NCBI GenBank assembly: GCA_040219575.1
Contig: JAVJSD010000016.1
Span: forward strand, 1 to 64,000
Source: JAVJSD01 sp040219575
Lineage (GTDB): Bacteria > Planctomycetota > Planctomycetia > Pirellulales > Pirellulaceae
Length of the DNA: 64,000 nt
Direction of reading: 5' to 3'
Below are positions 9,397 through 18,139 of the stretch, in pieces; the stretch's first letter is position 1, and every line of letters starts with the position of its first letter. A model generated the notes under the pieces. It was given only the letters and a program-made list of their open reading frames with translations, had not been told where the DNA came from and did not search any database. The translations under genes were made by a program, and so were the position numbers.

Positions 9397-11163
9397 TCAC
9401 ACCGTGTCGAGCAACGCCAGGTCGGGCGCGATCTTGGCCAGTTGGTCGGCCATGTAGCGTTTGACGTTGGTGGTGGTCTTCAGCCGCATCGCGTGACGCA
9501 GAATGTGCCGGGCGGTTCGCACCGAGAGCAGACTGGCCAGCTCCTTCACCGACGGCACGAACGCCGGACTGGTGCTGAAGCTGCGCAACCCCATGCCCAG
9601 CAGCAACACGAACGCCCGCGGTTGTCCGGCCATCTCGCCGCAGACGGTGACCGGCGTGCCCGCCTTGTTGCAGGCCTCGATCACATTGCGCAGCACCCGC
9701 AACACCGGCGGCGCCAGCGGCTGGCAGAGGTGGCTGACCTTGGGATTGTCGCGGTCGGCGGCCATCAAGTACTGCACCAGGTCGTTCGAGCCGATGGAGA
9801 CGAAGTCGACCGAATCGAGCATGGTGTCGATCGAGACGGCGGCCGCCGGCACTTCCAGCATCATTCCCACCGGCACCTTGCCCTGGGGCTTTTTCTCCAA
9901 CGCGAGTTGCCGGCTGCAGCGACGCACCAGCGTCCGCAGCCGATGGATCTCCTCCAGCGCGGTGATCATTGGAAACAACAAGCGGACCTGGCCGCCCAGT
10001 TCGTCGGCGTAGGCGGCGGCTCGCAGGATCGCGCGAATCTGCGTGGCGAAGAATTCGGGATGCTCGAAGGAGAGCCGAATGCTGCGCCATCCCATGAAGG
10101 GATTCGCCTCTTGATGCGTATGTCCCAGGTAGGGCACCGTCTTGTCGCCGCCGATGTCGAGCGTGCGGATGGTGACGCTATGGCCCGGCGCGGCGTCGAC
10201 GATCTCGCGATAGACTTCGAGCTGCTCTTCCTCGTCGGGCACGTCCGGATGGGCGAGGTAGATGTACTCCGTGCGAAACAGCCCCACGCCGGAGGCGCCC
10301 ATGGCGCCGGCCGCGCGGGCGTCGACGACGCCGTTGATGTTGGCTTGCAGCTGCAATTGCACGCCGTCCTCGGTGACGGCGGGCTGATCGCGATTCTCGG
10401 CCAGATGATCCTTGAGATTGACGAACTCCCGCTCCAGCTTGCGGAAGGCCGACAGCGCCTCGGCGTCGGGATTGATCAGCACCGCCCCTTCCCGGCCGTC
10501 GACGACGACCGTGTCGCCCGTCTTCACCTGTCGCAAGATGCCACGCACACCCGAGACGGCCGGAATGCCGCGGCTGCGGGCGATGATCGCCGCGTGACTC
10601 GTCTGACTGCCGGCCTGCGTGACGATGCCTCGCACCTCCACGTCGCCTAGCGCCACCACTTGCGAAGGCAGCAATTCGTCCGCCACCACGATCAGGGGTC
10701 CTGGCAAGACGCCCGTTTTCTCGGGCCGCCCGACGTCGGTCAAATGCGCGCTCAGCCGCACGACCACATCGCGGACATCGTTGACTCGCTCCTTGAGATA
10801 CTCATCCTTGGTCCGCGCGAACAGCGAGGTGTATTCGTTCATCAGGCGATGCAGCGACGCCTGAGCGGTCATCCGTTCATCGACGATCCAAGCGCGAATC
10901 TTGTTGGTGAAGGCCGCGTCGAGCAGAATCTGCCCGTGCATGTCGAAGATCGACGCCTCGCTGGGACCGACCTGGCTGGCGACTTTGGCCCGCAGCGCGC
11001 GGAGGTCTCCGCCGGTCTTGTCGCGGGCCGTCTCGTACCGCGCCAGTTCTCCGGTGACCTCGTTGTCGGCCAACCGCTTGGTGTCCGGATTGACGAAGAT
11101 CTCGCTAATGCAATAGGCGGTTCCAACGGCGACGCCCGGTGATACAGCAATCCCTTTTCGCAT
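9397..11163 (-). CDS. ptsI: Phosphoenolpyruvate-protein phosphotransferase (Enzyme I)
   Basis: Enzyme I of the PEP phosphotransferase system, which passes phosphate from PEP to HPr. The active-site histidine is His190 in GSQTSHAAIIAR, the same place as in characterised Enzyme I proteins. The PEP-binding C-terminal barrel carries LFRTEYIYL and the VCGEMAGQ block with the catalytic Cys. Length 588 aa is normal. I start at MRKGIAVSPGVA (11163); an upstream ATG at 11196 adds 11 residues with no family match. No ptsH or sugar-specific EII is adjacent, so it may serve a regulatory PTS. The nearest upstream gene is divergent. Confidence 0.95.
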   Translation of the reverse strand: MRKGIAVSPGVAVGTAYCISEIFVNPDTKRLADNEVTGELARYETARDKTGGDLRALRAKVASQVGPSEASIFDMHGQILLDAAFTNKIRAWIVDERMTAQASLHRLMNEYTSLFARTKDEYLKERVNDVRDVVVRLSAHLTDVGRPEKTGVLPGPLIVVADELLPSQVVALGDVEVRGIVTQAGSQTSHAAIIARSRGIPAVSGVRGILRQVKTGDTVVVDGREGAVLINPDAEALSAFRKLEREFVNLKDHLAENRDQPAVTEDGVQLQLQANINGVVDARAAGAMGASGVGLFRTEYIYLAHPDVPDEEEQLEVYREIVDAAPGHSVTIRTLDIGGDKTVPYLGHTHQEANPFMGWRSIRLSFEHPEFFATQIRAILRAAAYADELGGQVRLLFPMITALEEIHRLRTLVRRCSRQLALEKKPQGKVPVGMMLEVPAAAVSIDTMLDSVDFVSIGSNDLVQYLMAADRDNPKVSHLCQPLAPPVLRVLRNVIEACNKAGTPVTVCGEMAGQPRAFVLLLGMGLRSFSTSPAFVPSVKELASLLSVRTARHILRHAMRLKTTTNVKRYMADQLAKIAPDLALLDTV

Positions 11164-11329
11164 GCTGAGCAATGTACCAGTGCCAGCGGCCGCCAAGAAA
11201 GAGGCCCTTCCCCTGGGTGGATGTTTAGGTTAAAAGGGCAAACTAGAGAGGTTTAAATGGATCCTGTTGTTTGGGGAGTTTGTGCGTGTCTGGCGGTGGC
11301 TGGCAAGTTTGCCTGTCCTGAGCCGTTAG

Positions 11330-11358
11330 TTGTGACGATAAAAGCTGGGTGCTATACT
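11330..11358 (+). promoter_or_regulatory. Candidate promoter of the dehydratase-ACP operon
   Basis: TTGTGA (11330-11335), exactly 17 bp, then TATACT (11353-11358), the best sigma-70-type promoter match in the window. It lies 64 bp upstream of the ATG at 11423. Confidence 0.65.
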
Positions 11359-11422
11359 TTTTCGTCGACTGAGATTAGCCCTCTAAACCTTTTCAGCAGT
11401 TGATCTTAACGCCGGTCGCCGT

Positions 11423-11923
11423 ATGCGAATCACGCAAATTGATCGCATCCTCGAGATTGAGAAGAGCAAGCGGATTGTCGCAATCAAGGCCCTTTCCGCG
11501 GCGGAGGAGTATCTGCGCGACCACTTTCCGCGCTACCCGGTGATGCCGGGCGTGCTGATGCTCGAGGCGATGTTCCAGGCATCGATGTGGCTGCTTCTGT
11601 ACAGCGAAGACTTCGCCAAACCGATGGTTGTGTTACGAGAGGCGCGAAACGTAAAATACGCCGATTTTGTGGAGCCGGGAAAGTTGCTCACGGTAACGGC
11701 CGAGATAATAAAACAGGACGAAAATACGACCTCCCTGAAAACCAGTGGAAGAATTTCCGGCGGCGAAAAGGACGCGGTCACGGCACGACTGGTCCTCGAG
11801 CGGTTTCAATTGAAGGATCGTTACCCTTCGATGCAGGTCCAAGAGGCCTTCCTGAAGCAGGAGTTGCGGAAGGATTTCCGCCTGTTGCGTCCCGAGACCG
11901 ATCCCGCCCCGGCGGACAACTGA
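11423..11923 (+). CDS. FabZ-type 3-hydroxyacyl-ACP dehydratase
   Basis: A 166-aa hot-dog-fold protein of the FabA/FabZ family, which removes water from 3-hydroxyacyl chains on acyl carrier protein. The catalytic pair is present: His34 in DHFPRYPVMPG and Glu48 in LMLEAMFQ. It opens a three-gene operon with an ACP-like gene (92 bp on) and a second dehydratase-like gene (24 bp further), behind a strong promoter. No ketosynthase or reductase is adjacent, so the trio probably modifies a special acyl chain rather than running bulk fatty-acid synthesis. The C-terminal 20 residues are a polar tail beyond the usual fold. Confidence 0.88.
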   Translation: MRITQIDRILEIEKSKRIVAIKALSAAEEYLRDHFPRYPVMPGVLMLEAMFQASMWLLLYSEDFAKPMVVLREARNVKYADFVEPGKLLTVTAEIIKQDENTTSLKTSGRISGGEKDAVTARLVLERFQLKDRYPSMQVQEAFLKQELRKDFRLLRPETDPAPADN

Positions 11924-12015
11924 CGATCCGCGCGCATGAGGGCGAGGGACTTCCCCTGCCTTCCTCGCGGACGAAACCAACAAACATTTGACACCCCTTG
12001 CGGAGGTTGAGCGAA

Positions 12016-12414
12016 ATGCCACCCACAAAGTCAGAGGTCTTCGAAAAGATTCGCACCGCTCTGGTCGACGCGCTGGGCGTCGATGACGACGAGGTCACGC
12101 CGGAAGCCACGCTGGTGGGGGATCTGGGCGCCGAGTCGATCGATTTTCTCGACATCGTCTTCCGTCTCGAGAAGGCCTTCGACATCGAGATCCCGCGGAG
12201 CGAACTGTTCCCGGAGGATATCCTCACCAACGCCGAGTACGTCCAGGACGGCAAGGTGACCGACGCCGGAGTGGCGGAGCTCAAAAAGCGGATGCCGTTC
12301 GCCGATCTCTCGAAGTTCGAATCCAATCCGGTCGTGCAGGACTTCGGCAATCTGCTGACCGTCCGTGATCTGGCGAACTACGTCGAGAGCAAGGTGGACG
12401 CCGCCGACGGTTGA
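12016..12414 (+). CDS. Long acyl carrier protein
   Basis: A 132-aa acyl carrier protein homologue; the usual length is about 80. Helix I and the 4'-phosphopantetheine site are clear: GDLGAESIDFLDIVFRLE with Ser41. An insert of roughly 45 residues (DILTNAEYVQDGKVTDAGVA and on) separates helix II from the last helix, RDLANYVESKV. The ATG at 12016 is preceded by GGAGG ten bases upstream; an in-frame TTG at 11998 is less likely. It lies between two dehydratase-like genes, so it probably carries their substrate. Long ACPs with this insert also occur in other dehydratase-ACP clusters. Confidence 0.88.
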   Translation: MPPTKSEVFEKIRTALVDALGVDDDEVTPEATLVGDLGAESIDFLDIVFRLEKAFDIEIPRSELFPEDILTNAEYVQDGKVTDAGVAELKKRMPFADLSKFESNPVVQDFGNLLTVRDLANYVESKVDAADG

Positions 12415-12438
12415 TTCAAATCGACGCGAGAGTAGCCG

Positions 12439-12990
12439 ATGCGCTGGTTCTGGATTGATCGCTTCATCGAGTTCGAGCGCGGGAAGCGCGCCGCGGCCGT
12501 CAAGGGACTTGCGCTGGGCGAAGAGCAGATCGATCGCTACATGCCCGGGTTTCCGCTCATGCCCCACTCGCTGATTGTGGAGGGCTTCGCGCAGACCGGC
12601 GGCATCATTGTCAGCGAGTACCATCATTTCCAGCGGCAGGTGGTGCTGGCGAAGGTGGCCAAAGCCGTGTTTCACGACCTGATGCTTCCCGGCGATTTGA
12701 TCACCTATCGCGTGAAGGTCGAAAGCCTGCAGACCGACGGCGCCGTGGTCACGGGCCAGGCGCACATCGGCGAGCGACTGCAGGCGGAGGTCGAATTGTT
12801 CTTCGCCGCCCTCGGCCCGGAATTCAGTCGCGGCGAACTGTTCGAGCCCTTCGACTTTCTGACGATGATGCGGCTCTTGCGGCTGTACGAGGTGGGACGC
12901 CAGGAGGACGGCTCGCCATTGGACGTGCCCGAACACATGCTGGCCGCCGAACGTTCGGTGATGGGACCGTTCGAGACGCCTCGGCCTTGA
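12439..12990 (+). CDS. FabZ-like hot-dog protein lacking the catalytic histidine
   Basis: A 183-aa protein aligned along its length with the FabZ-type protein at 11423. In that alignment position 34, the catalytic His of the family, is Tyr (DRYMPGFPLMP), while the acid Glu48 is kept (LIVEGFAQTGG). The Gly after the Pro is also replaced by His43. It may have lost dehydratase activity and act as a partner subunit of the first protein, or use another residue. It begins 24 bp after the ACP stop, so co-translation is likely. A C-terminal extension of about 40 residues is polar. Confidence 0.82.
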   Translation: MRWFWIDRFIEFERGKRAAAVKGLALGEEQIDRYMPGFPLMPHSLIVEGFAQTGGIIVSEYHHFQRQVVLAKVAKAVFHDLMLPGDLITYRVKVESLQTDGAVVTGQAHIGERLQAEVELFFAALGPEFSRGELFEPFDFLTMMRLLRLYEVGRQEDGSPLDVPEHMLAAERSVMGPFETPRP

Positions 12991-13015
12991 CGAGAGCGGC
13001 GATTGGTCGAATCGC

Positions 13016-13792
13016 TTACTTCCTCACCAGCACAAAGACGACGTCCTCGGTGGCGGCGTCGACGACGATCGGTTCCTGCGTGTCGTAGGCGAAGTCGTAC
13101 GTCGCGGCGACGTCGAACTTGCCCACCGCCGCCAGCAGGCGGTTGAATTGCGTGGGCGTATAGGTCCGAAACCGCACCTCGTCGATCAGACGGAAGGCCC
13201 GCGTCGGCGTGTACACGTCGTACGACATCGAGAACGCCTCCAGGCGGCGGCGCGGATCGTACTCGGTGGTCTGCATGTGCGTGTTCACCTGCAGATGCCC
13301 GCGACGCGCCGACCAACTCTCCTGGTCGCCGCGATAGCCGCGCGGCGTGAGGTGCAGCCCCAGCAGGTAGACGCCGCCCTGGCGGACCGCCGCGGCCATG
13401 CACTCCAGATGGGCCCGGGCCGCTTGCTCCGTCTGCAGGTGTCGAAAGCTGTTGATCGTATTGAAGGCGGCGTCGACTTTGCGCCGCAGGCGGAAGTCGG
13501 TCATGTCGCCCACGAACGCCGACTCCGCCAGCGCGTGCCGGGCCAGGCGGCGATTGCAGTACGCGACGGCGCGGGGATTGAGATCGAGCCCGCTGGCCTC
13601 GAAGCCGGCGGCGCCCAGGCGATACAGCAGTCGGCCCGTGCCGCAGGCGGGTTCGAACAACCGCCGCACCACTCCCCGGGCGTGCAGCTCGAAGCAGGCT
13701 CGCAGGAAGTCGAACTCCGATTTCCAGTCGGAGCCGAACACCAGATCGTAGTAGGCGGGATAGTCGTACAGGTTGCCGTGACGTGTTTCCAT
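13016..13792 (-). CDS. Class I SAM-dependent methyltransferase
   Basis: A 258-aa methyltransferase with SAM-binding motif I FEPACGTGRLL (residues 46-56), an acidic motif II in GLDLNPRAVAYC and motif III near GDMTDF. Similar short proteins start YDYPAYYDLVF as here and methylate small molecules or are uncharacterised. I start at the ATG at 13792 (METRHGNLYDYP); the frame is open to 13915, but that part reads through REP element A copy 2. It converges on the dehydratase operon with a 25-bp gap. Confidence 0.85.
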   Translation of the reverse strand: METRHGNLYDYPAYYDLVFGSDWKSEFDFLRACFELHARGVVRRLFEPACGTGRLLYRLGAAGFEASGLDLNPRAVAYCNRRLARHALAESAFVGDMTDFRLRRKVDAAFNTINSFRHLQTEQAARAHLECMAAAVRQGGVYLLGLHLTPRGYRGDQESWSARRGHLQVNTHMQTTEYDPRRRLEAFSMSYDVYTPTRAFRLIDEVRFRTYTPTQFNRLLAAVGKFDVAATYDFAYDTQEPIVVDAATEDVVFVLVRK

Positions 13793-13830
13793 CGAGGACG
13801 TCTGGTGCTCGGTGAGGGCTTGATCTTCGG

Positions 13831-13897
13831 GTAGCCGAACTCGTGAGAGTTCGGTACTACAACGTTGAAGCTTCAGAAGTCTCACGACTTCTGCTAC
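13831..13897. repeat. REP-like element A, copy 2
   Basis: Starts GTAGCCGAACTCGTGAGAG and ends CTCACGACTTCTGCTAC; the two stems are slightly mismatched. It fills the spacer between the methyltransferase start and the carboxypeptidase stop, both on the minus strand. Confidence 0.8.
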
Positions 13898-13922
13898 GCG
13901 AATACTTGGCGGCAATGCAGCG

Positions 13923-15437
13923 CTAGTTCAGGCCGTAGAGCGGCTCCAGCTTGCCGCGCAGGTGCCGCATCAGCGGGGCGTGGGTGAGCGGCTTTCCGGT
14001 CACGCGCTGGACCAGTTCGGCGGCGCTGTAGCATTGTCCGTGGGTGTGGATCTTGTCGCGCAGCCATTCCCGCAGCGGCGAGAAGTTGGCTCGCTCGAAT
14101 TGCTCGTCGAGTCCGCCCAGATCGTCGTCGGCCTGCTCGAAGAACTGCGCGGCGTAAAGGTTGCCGAGCGAATAGGTGGGGAAGTAGCCGATCAGCGCCG
14201 CGCTCCAGTGCACATCCTGCAGCACGCCGTCGGCGTCGGTGGGAACTTCGATTCCCAGATACTCGCGATACTTCTCGGCCCAGGCGCCGGGCAGGTCGGC
14301 CGGTTTCAGGTCGCCCTTGATCAGCGCCTGCTCCAGTTCGAAGCGAACGATGATATGCAGGTTGTAGGTCGCCTCGTCGGCCTCGACGCGAATCAGCGAG
14401 GGCCGCACATCGTTGACGGCGAAAAAGAAATCCTCGGCCGGCACGTCGCCCAGCGCCTGCGGGAAGGCGCCCTGCACCGCCGGGAAGAAATACCGCCAGA
14501 ACGAACGGCTGCGGCCCACGAAATTCTCCCACATCCGCGACTGCGACTCGTGAATGCCGAGCGAAAGGTACGTGCCCGGCGGCAGGCCGTACTGCTGGGT
14601 CCGCAGTCCCTGGTCGTAGATGCCGTGCCCCGCCTCGTGCAAGATGCTGAAGAAGGAGGACGAGAAGAGCTGTTCGTGATAGCGCGTGGTGATGCGGCAG
14701 TCGTTGGGCCCGGTGCTGGAGCAAAACGGGTGATGCGTGACGTCGAGCCGGCCGCGCTGGAAGTCGAAGCCGATCCGCGCGGCGACGAGCTTGCCGAACG
14801 CCTCTTGAGCGGCGGCGGGATAGCGCCGCTGCAGAATCGCGACCGGCGCCTCGCGGTGGCTCTCGGCGATGGCGGAGACCAGCGGCACCAGCTCCTTCCG
14901 CAGGCCGGCCAGCACTTGCGAGACCTCGGCCGTCTTGGCGTCGGGCTCGTAGTCGTCCAGCAGCGCGTCGTAGATCGAGTCCTGGTAACCGTACGCCTCG
15001 GCCTGCTGTTGCTTGAGCGTGACGATCTTCTCCAACAGCGGACGAAACGCCGCGAAGTCGTCGTTCTGCCGCGCCTCGACCCACTTTTGCTGTCCCAGCA
15101 CCGAGGTCCGGGTCAGTTCCTCGACCAACTCCGGCGGCAGCTTGGTGAGCTTGTCGTACTGCCGGCGAATCTCGCGGATCGTGGCGGCGGCGTCGCTGTG
15201 GGGGTCGGCCGTCAGCGGGCTGTCGGCCAACTCGTCCAGCCAGCCGCCGATCTTCGGATCCGTCCGCCGGCGATGCACGAGTCCCGACAGGTAGGTGATT
15301 TGCTCGGCGCGGTACTCGCCGGCGGCGGGAGGCATGTAGGTGCGTTCGTCCCAGCCGAGCTGATCCTCGATCGAGGCCAACAGCGCCGTCTCTTGAGCAT
15401 GACGGCAGAGCGCGTCGAACGAACTTTCCGTGGTCAT
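13923..15437 (-). CDS. M32 family metallocarboxypeptidase (carboxypeptidase Taq type)
   Basis: A 504-aa cytoplasmic zinc carboxypeptidase of the M32/carboxypeptidase Taq family, which trims C-terminal residues from peptides. The zinc motif HEAGH is at 267-271, with the family blocks TTRYHEQLF just before it and GIHESQSRMWENFVGR after it. Length fits the family (about 500 aa). The ATG at 15437 has GAGAG six bases upstream; an ATG two codons earlier (15443) is possible. The frame open to 15545 lacks similarity. It stands alone, with no signal peptide. Confidence 0.93.
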   Translation of the reverse strand: MTTESSFDALCRHAQETALLASIEDQLGWDERTYMPPAAGEYRAEQITYLSGLVHRRRTDPKIGGWLDELADSPLTADPHSDAAATIREIRRQYDKLTKLPPELVEELTRTSVLGQQKWVEARQNDDFAAFRPLLEKIVTLKQQQAEAYGYQDSIYDALLDDYEPDAKTAEVSQVLAGLRKELVPLVSAIAESHREAPVAILQRRYPAAAQEAFGKLVAARIGFDFQRGRLDVTHHPFCSSTGPNDCRITTRYHEQLFSSSFFSILHEAGHGIYDQGLRTQQYGLPPGTYLSLGIHESQSRMWENFVGRSRSFWRYFFPAVQGAFPQALGDVPAEDFFFAVNDVRPSLIRVEADEATYNLHIIVRFELEQALIKGDLKPADLPGAWAEKYREYLGIEVPTDADGVLQDVHWSAALIGYFPTYSLGNLYAAQFFEQADDDLGGLDEQFERANFSPLREWLRDKIHTHGQCYSAAELVQRVTGKPLTHAPLMRHLRGKLEPLYGLN

Positions 15438-15557
15438 GAGCATCTCTCGGAAGAAATGGAAAGGGAGCGGCGGTGCGACGTCAGGACAGGTGGTGCGTCG
15501 TCGGACAGGCCCCTTAGTGTGCCACGCGGCGGGGCGGTTGAACACCGCCGAAGGAGC

Positions 15558-15585
15558 AAGCCCACGGATTGCACTCCGTGGGCTT
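15558..15585. repeat. Perfect 11-bp palindrome, REP-like family K
   Basis: AAGCCCACGGA, loop TTGCAC, TCCGTGGGCTT. It is not followed by a T-tract on either strand, so it is more likely a repeat than a terminator. Just downstream, GGGGCGGTTACTTCGT is tandemly duplicated (about 15599-15640), including the stop codon of the lipoprotein gene. Confidence 0.7.
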
Positions 15586-15623
15586 GAATGGTTGCTGCGC
15601 GGGGCGGTTACTTCGTGGGGCGG

Positions 15624-16385
15624 TTACTTCGTGGGGCTCGAAGTCTCGCCCTTGGCCGACTCGCGCTTCTCGCCGCCGTCGGGCTTCTTGTCGTCGGGCT
15701 TCGCGTCGTCGGACTTTGCGTCGTCGGGCTTCACGTCGTCGAGGGTGGGCATGTCGCCGAACACGCTGCCGCCGAAGTCCTCTCCCTCCTGAAACTTGAT
15801 CGATGCGACGACGGCGTAGGCGGCGTCGCGATACTTGAGAATGTCCCCCTCGAGAATCAGCAAGGTGACACGGTAGAGCCGATTCTTGTAGATGGTTTCG
15901 ATCACCTGCCGTTCGGCGTCGAGCACGCCGCCGGTGCGCGTCTGCAGCCGCACGCCGATCACATACCGCGCGCAGGGCGTGCCGCCGATGATCATCGGCT
16001 TGGGTGGTTCGATGATCGCCGGGCCGGCCACCGCCTTGTCGAGGACGCGGGCGAAGTCTTCGACGTTCTCGGCCGTCAGCGTGTCGAACTCGTAGGGAGA
16101 GTCCTCGGCCTCGACCTCGATCCGCGGCAACCCCAGCGAACCGCCGCGGTCGAAGCGAATCACGTACTGCGACGACCGCGACATGGCCTTCCAGCCCTCG
16201 GGCACGGAAAGCTCGAGGCGGTCCTCGTCGAGCGGCGGCAGATCAACGGCCACCGACAGATCGTACCCCTGGCCGTGCTTGGCCTGCTTCACCTGGAAAC
16301 GATCGACGGGCTTGGGCGGCTCCCCGCCGCAACCGGCGCAGGCCGTCGCGCAGAGCAGCGCCAGCAGAATCGGTCGGCCGCGCAT
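15624..16385 (-). CDS. Putative lipoprotein with acidic repeat tail
   Basis: A 253-aa protein with a lipoprotein-type signal peptide: a hydrophobic stretch then CAGC with the likely lipidated cysteine near residue 19. The middle (residues 40-205) looks like a mixed alpha/beta domain and has no family I recognise. The last 45 residues are low complexity, built on a DDAKPD/DDAKSD unit. It follows the Lys-rich gene at 16390 by 4 bp, so both are one operon. The protein is probably tethered to a membrane facing the periplasm. Function unknown. Confidence 0.75.
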   Translation of the reverse strand: MRGRPILLALLCATACAGCGGEPPKPVDRFQVKQAKHGQGYDLSVAVDLPPLDEDRLELSVPEGWKAMSRSSQYVIRFDRGGSLGLPRIEVEAEDSPYEFDTLTAENVEDFARVLDKAVAGPAIIEPPKPMIIGGTPCARYVIGVRLQTRTGGVLDAERQVIETIYKNRLYRVTLLILEGDILKYRDAAYAVVASIKFQEGEDFGGSVFGDMPTLDDVKPDDAKSDDAKPDDKKPDGGEKRESAKGETSSPTK

Positions 16386-16389
16386 GGAA

Positions 16390-16701
16390 TCACTCTTCGA
16401 CGATTTCTTCCTTCACCTTCTGAACGAAGTGAGGAGATTTTCCCGACTTGCTGAGATCCTCGGCCTTCTTTTCGGCCTGCTTCTTTTGATTGAACTCGAA
16501 CAGCGCCACGCGCTTCATCGATTGGTTGAAGACGCCCCAGAAAAGCCTGCGGCGCATGTCGGCCGGATCCTTGGCTCGACTCTTGCGCTTGGTCGCCTTT
16601 TTCTTCTTGGGGGCCGCCTTTTTCTTCTTCGTGAGGCCAGCCTTCTCGGCAGCCTCGGCTTCTTCCGCTAACTGCTTGCGATTCAGTACTTTGCGCGCCA
16701 T
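16390..16701 (-). CDS. Small lysine-rich protein, function unknown
   Basis: A 103-aa very basic protein. Residues 24-45 form a Lys/Arg block (TKKKKAAPKKKKATKRKSR) followed by a folded-looking segment RRRLFWGVFNQSMKRVALFE and a charged C-terminal helix ending in acidic residues. The basic block suggests nucleic-acid binding, but that is inference only. The ATG at 16701 gives MARKVLNRKQL; the upstream extension to 16758 is unlikely. First gene of a two-gene operon with the lipoprotein 4 bp downstream. Confidence 0.7.
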   Translation of the reverse strand: MARKVLNRKQLAEEAEAAEKAGLTKKKKAAPKKKKATKRKSRAKDPADMRRRLFWGVFNQSMKRVALFEFNQKKQAEKKAEDLSKSGKSPHFVQKVKEEIVEE

Positions 16702-16831
16702 GGGTTCCCGTCGTTCGTAAGGCTGCTGGCGGAATCCCCCGATCGGTGGATTGTCCAATGCCCTTATCTTAACGAATCCGTTGCCGTTACGCTAGTTAGG
16801 CACGGTCGCCGGTGAACCCGTCCTTCCCTTC

Positions 16832-16915
16832 GCAAATCAGCAATCGTCATCTGGGAACGCGGCCGCCGCCGCCACGGATTGATGATTGACGAGTGATGAT
16901 TGTTGATGGGTGAAG
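16832..16915. repeat. AT-rich inverted repeat, family C, copy 1
   Basis: CAAATCAGCAATCGTC, a short GC-rich centre, then GATTGATGATTGACGAGTG and further TGATTG units. It is the same design as the element at 47011-47116. It lies in the 345-bp gap (16702-17046) between the Lys-rich gene and ruvB, which otherwise holds a direct repeat of CGATCTTCCCGCACG (about 16957-16990) and the ruvB promoter. Confidence 0.6.
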
Positions 16916-16974
16916 TGGGCGAGGCGCGTCGGCAGGTCCTGGCTTCCGCACGGCGATCTTCCCGCACGCCGATC

Positions 16975-17004
16975 TTCCCGCACGACGAGGCGTGTTGGTA
17001 TACT
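16975..17004 (+). promoter_or_regulatory. Candidate ruvB promoter
   Basis: A TATACT -10 box at 16999-17004 sits 43 bp before the ruvB ATG. The -35 (TTCCCG at 16975-16980, 18-bp spacer) is weak. Confidence 0.4.
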
Positions 17005-17046
17005 GCGGCCGACTACTCAACACCCGTTCACTGATGGCACGCACGG

Positions 17047-18069
17047 ATGGCCCGCGAAACGGTTCTGCGCGACGCGTGGAATGAAGACGACGATCAGCGC
17101 GATCAGGAGCTCCGCCCGCAACGGCTGGCCGACGTCATCGGCCAGCGCGATGTGTTCGAGCGCCTGATGGTGGCCGTCGACGCCACGCAGAAACGCGGCG
17201 AGTCGCTCAGCCACATCCTCTTCGACGGTCCGCCGGGCCTCGGCAAAACCACGCTCGCCATGTGCATTCCGCGCGAACTCGGCGTGCGGATCCAGATGAC
17301 CAGCGGCCCCGTGCTCAAGGCCCCGCGCGACCTGGTGCCGTATCTCACCAACCTCGAAGAGCGGGCGGTGCTGTTCATCGACGAGATCCACCGCCTGCCC
17401 CGGGCGGTCGAGGAGTACCTCTACACGGCGATGGAGGATTTTCGCATCGACGTCGTGCTGGGCGAGGGAGTGAACGCCCGCACGCACAACATCTGGCTCA
17501 AGCCGTTCACGTTGATCGGGGCCACGACGCGGGCCGGCATGCTCTCCAGCCCGCTCCGCGATCGGTTCCAGATTCGCGAGCACCTCGACTTTTACAGCGA
17601 CGAGGAGTTGGCCCAGATCGTGTTGCGCAGCGCGGCGAAGCTCAACATCACCATCGAGTCGGACGCCGCCCGGGAGATCGCCGAGCGGAGCCGCAGCACG
17701 CCGCGGATCGCCAACAACCGGTTGCGCTGGGTGCGCGATTTCGCCGACAGCCGGGCCGAGGGGCACATCTCGCTGGAGGTCGCCCGGCGGGCTTTGGAAA
17801 TGGCGGAGATCGACACGCTCGGCCTCGACAAGCTCGACCGGCAATACCTGATGACGCTGATCCGCCTGGGCGGCCCGCGGGGCATCAACACGATTTCCGC
17901 CACGATGAACGTCTCTTCCGACACGCTGGCCGACGAGGTGGAGCCGTTTCTGTTGCGGGTCGAACTCGTCATCCGCACTCCTCAAGGCCGCCTCGCCACC
18001 GCCAAGGCCTACGACCACCTGCAGGTGAACGCGCCCGACCAGGAAGGCCAGGGGCGGTTGTTTGGGTGA
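17047..18069 (+). CDS. ruvB: Holliday junction branch migration helicase RuvB
   Basis: AAA+ motor of the RuvABC complex that drives Holliday-junction branch migration in recombination repair. Walker A is GPPGLGKTT (61-69), Walker B LFIDEIHR (109-116), sensor 1 GATTRAG, and the sensor 2 segment RSTPRIANNRLRWVRDFA. The C-terminal winged helix ends RTPQGRLATAKAY. The length of 340 aa is standard. The ATG at 17047 lies in family context (start MARE). ruvA and ruvC are not nearby, as is common in this group. Confidence 0.97.
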   Translation: MARETVLRDAWNEDDDQRDQELRPQRLADVIGQRDVFERLMVAVDATQKRGESLSHILFDGPPGLGKTTLAMCIPRELGVRIQMTSGPVLKAPRDLVPYLTNLEERAVLFIDEIHRLPRAVEEYLYTAMEDFRIDVVLGEGVNARTHNIWLKPFTLIGATTRAGMLSSPLRDRFQIREHLDFYSDEELAQIVLRSAAKLNITIESDAAREIAERSRSTPRIANNRLRWVRDFADSRAEGHISLEVARRALEMAEIDTLGLDKLDRQYLMTLIRLGGPRGINTISATMNVSSDTLADEVEPFLLRVELVIRTPQGRLATAKAYDHLQVNAPDQEGQGRLFG

Positions 18070-18139
18070 AATGCGGAGCGCGATGCACACGTCGGGCTGA
18101 CGCCTCGACGCTCGCGCGATTTTGCCAGAGGATCGAGAC

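Noticed and set aside
12031..12936. 301-codon minus-strand frame across the ACP and second dehydratase
   Set aside because: Antisense to two recognisable genes with correct motifs and ribosome sites.
15558..15585. Palindrome as terminator of the lipoprotein or carboxypeptidase gene
   Set aside because: No T-tract on either strand; matches the repeat style of other gaps.
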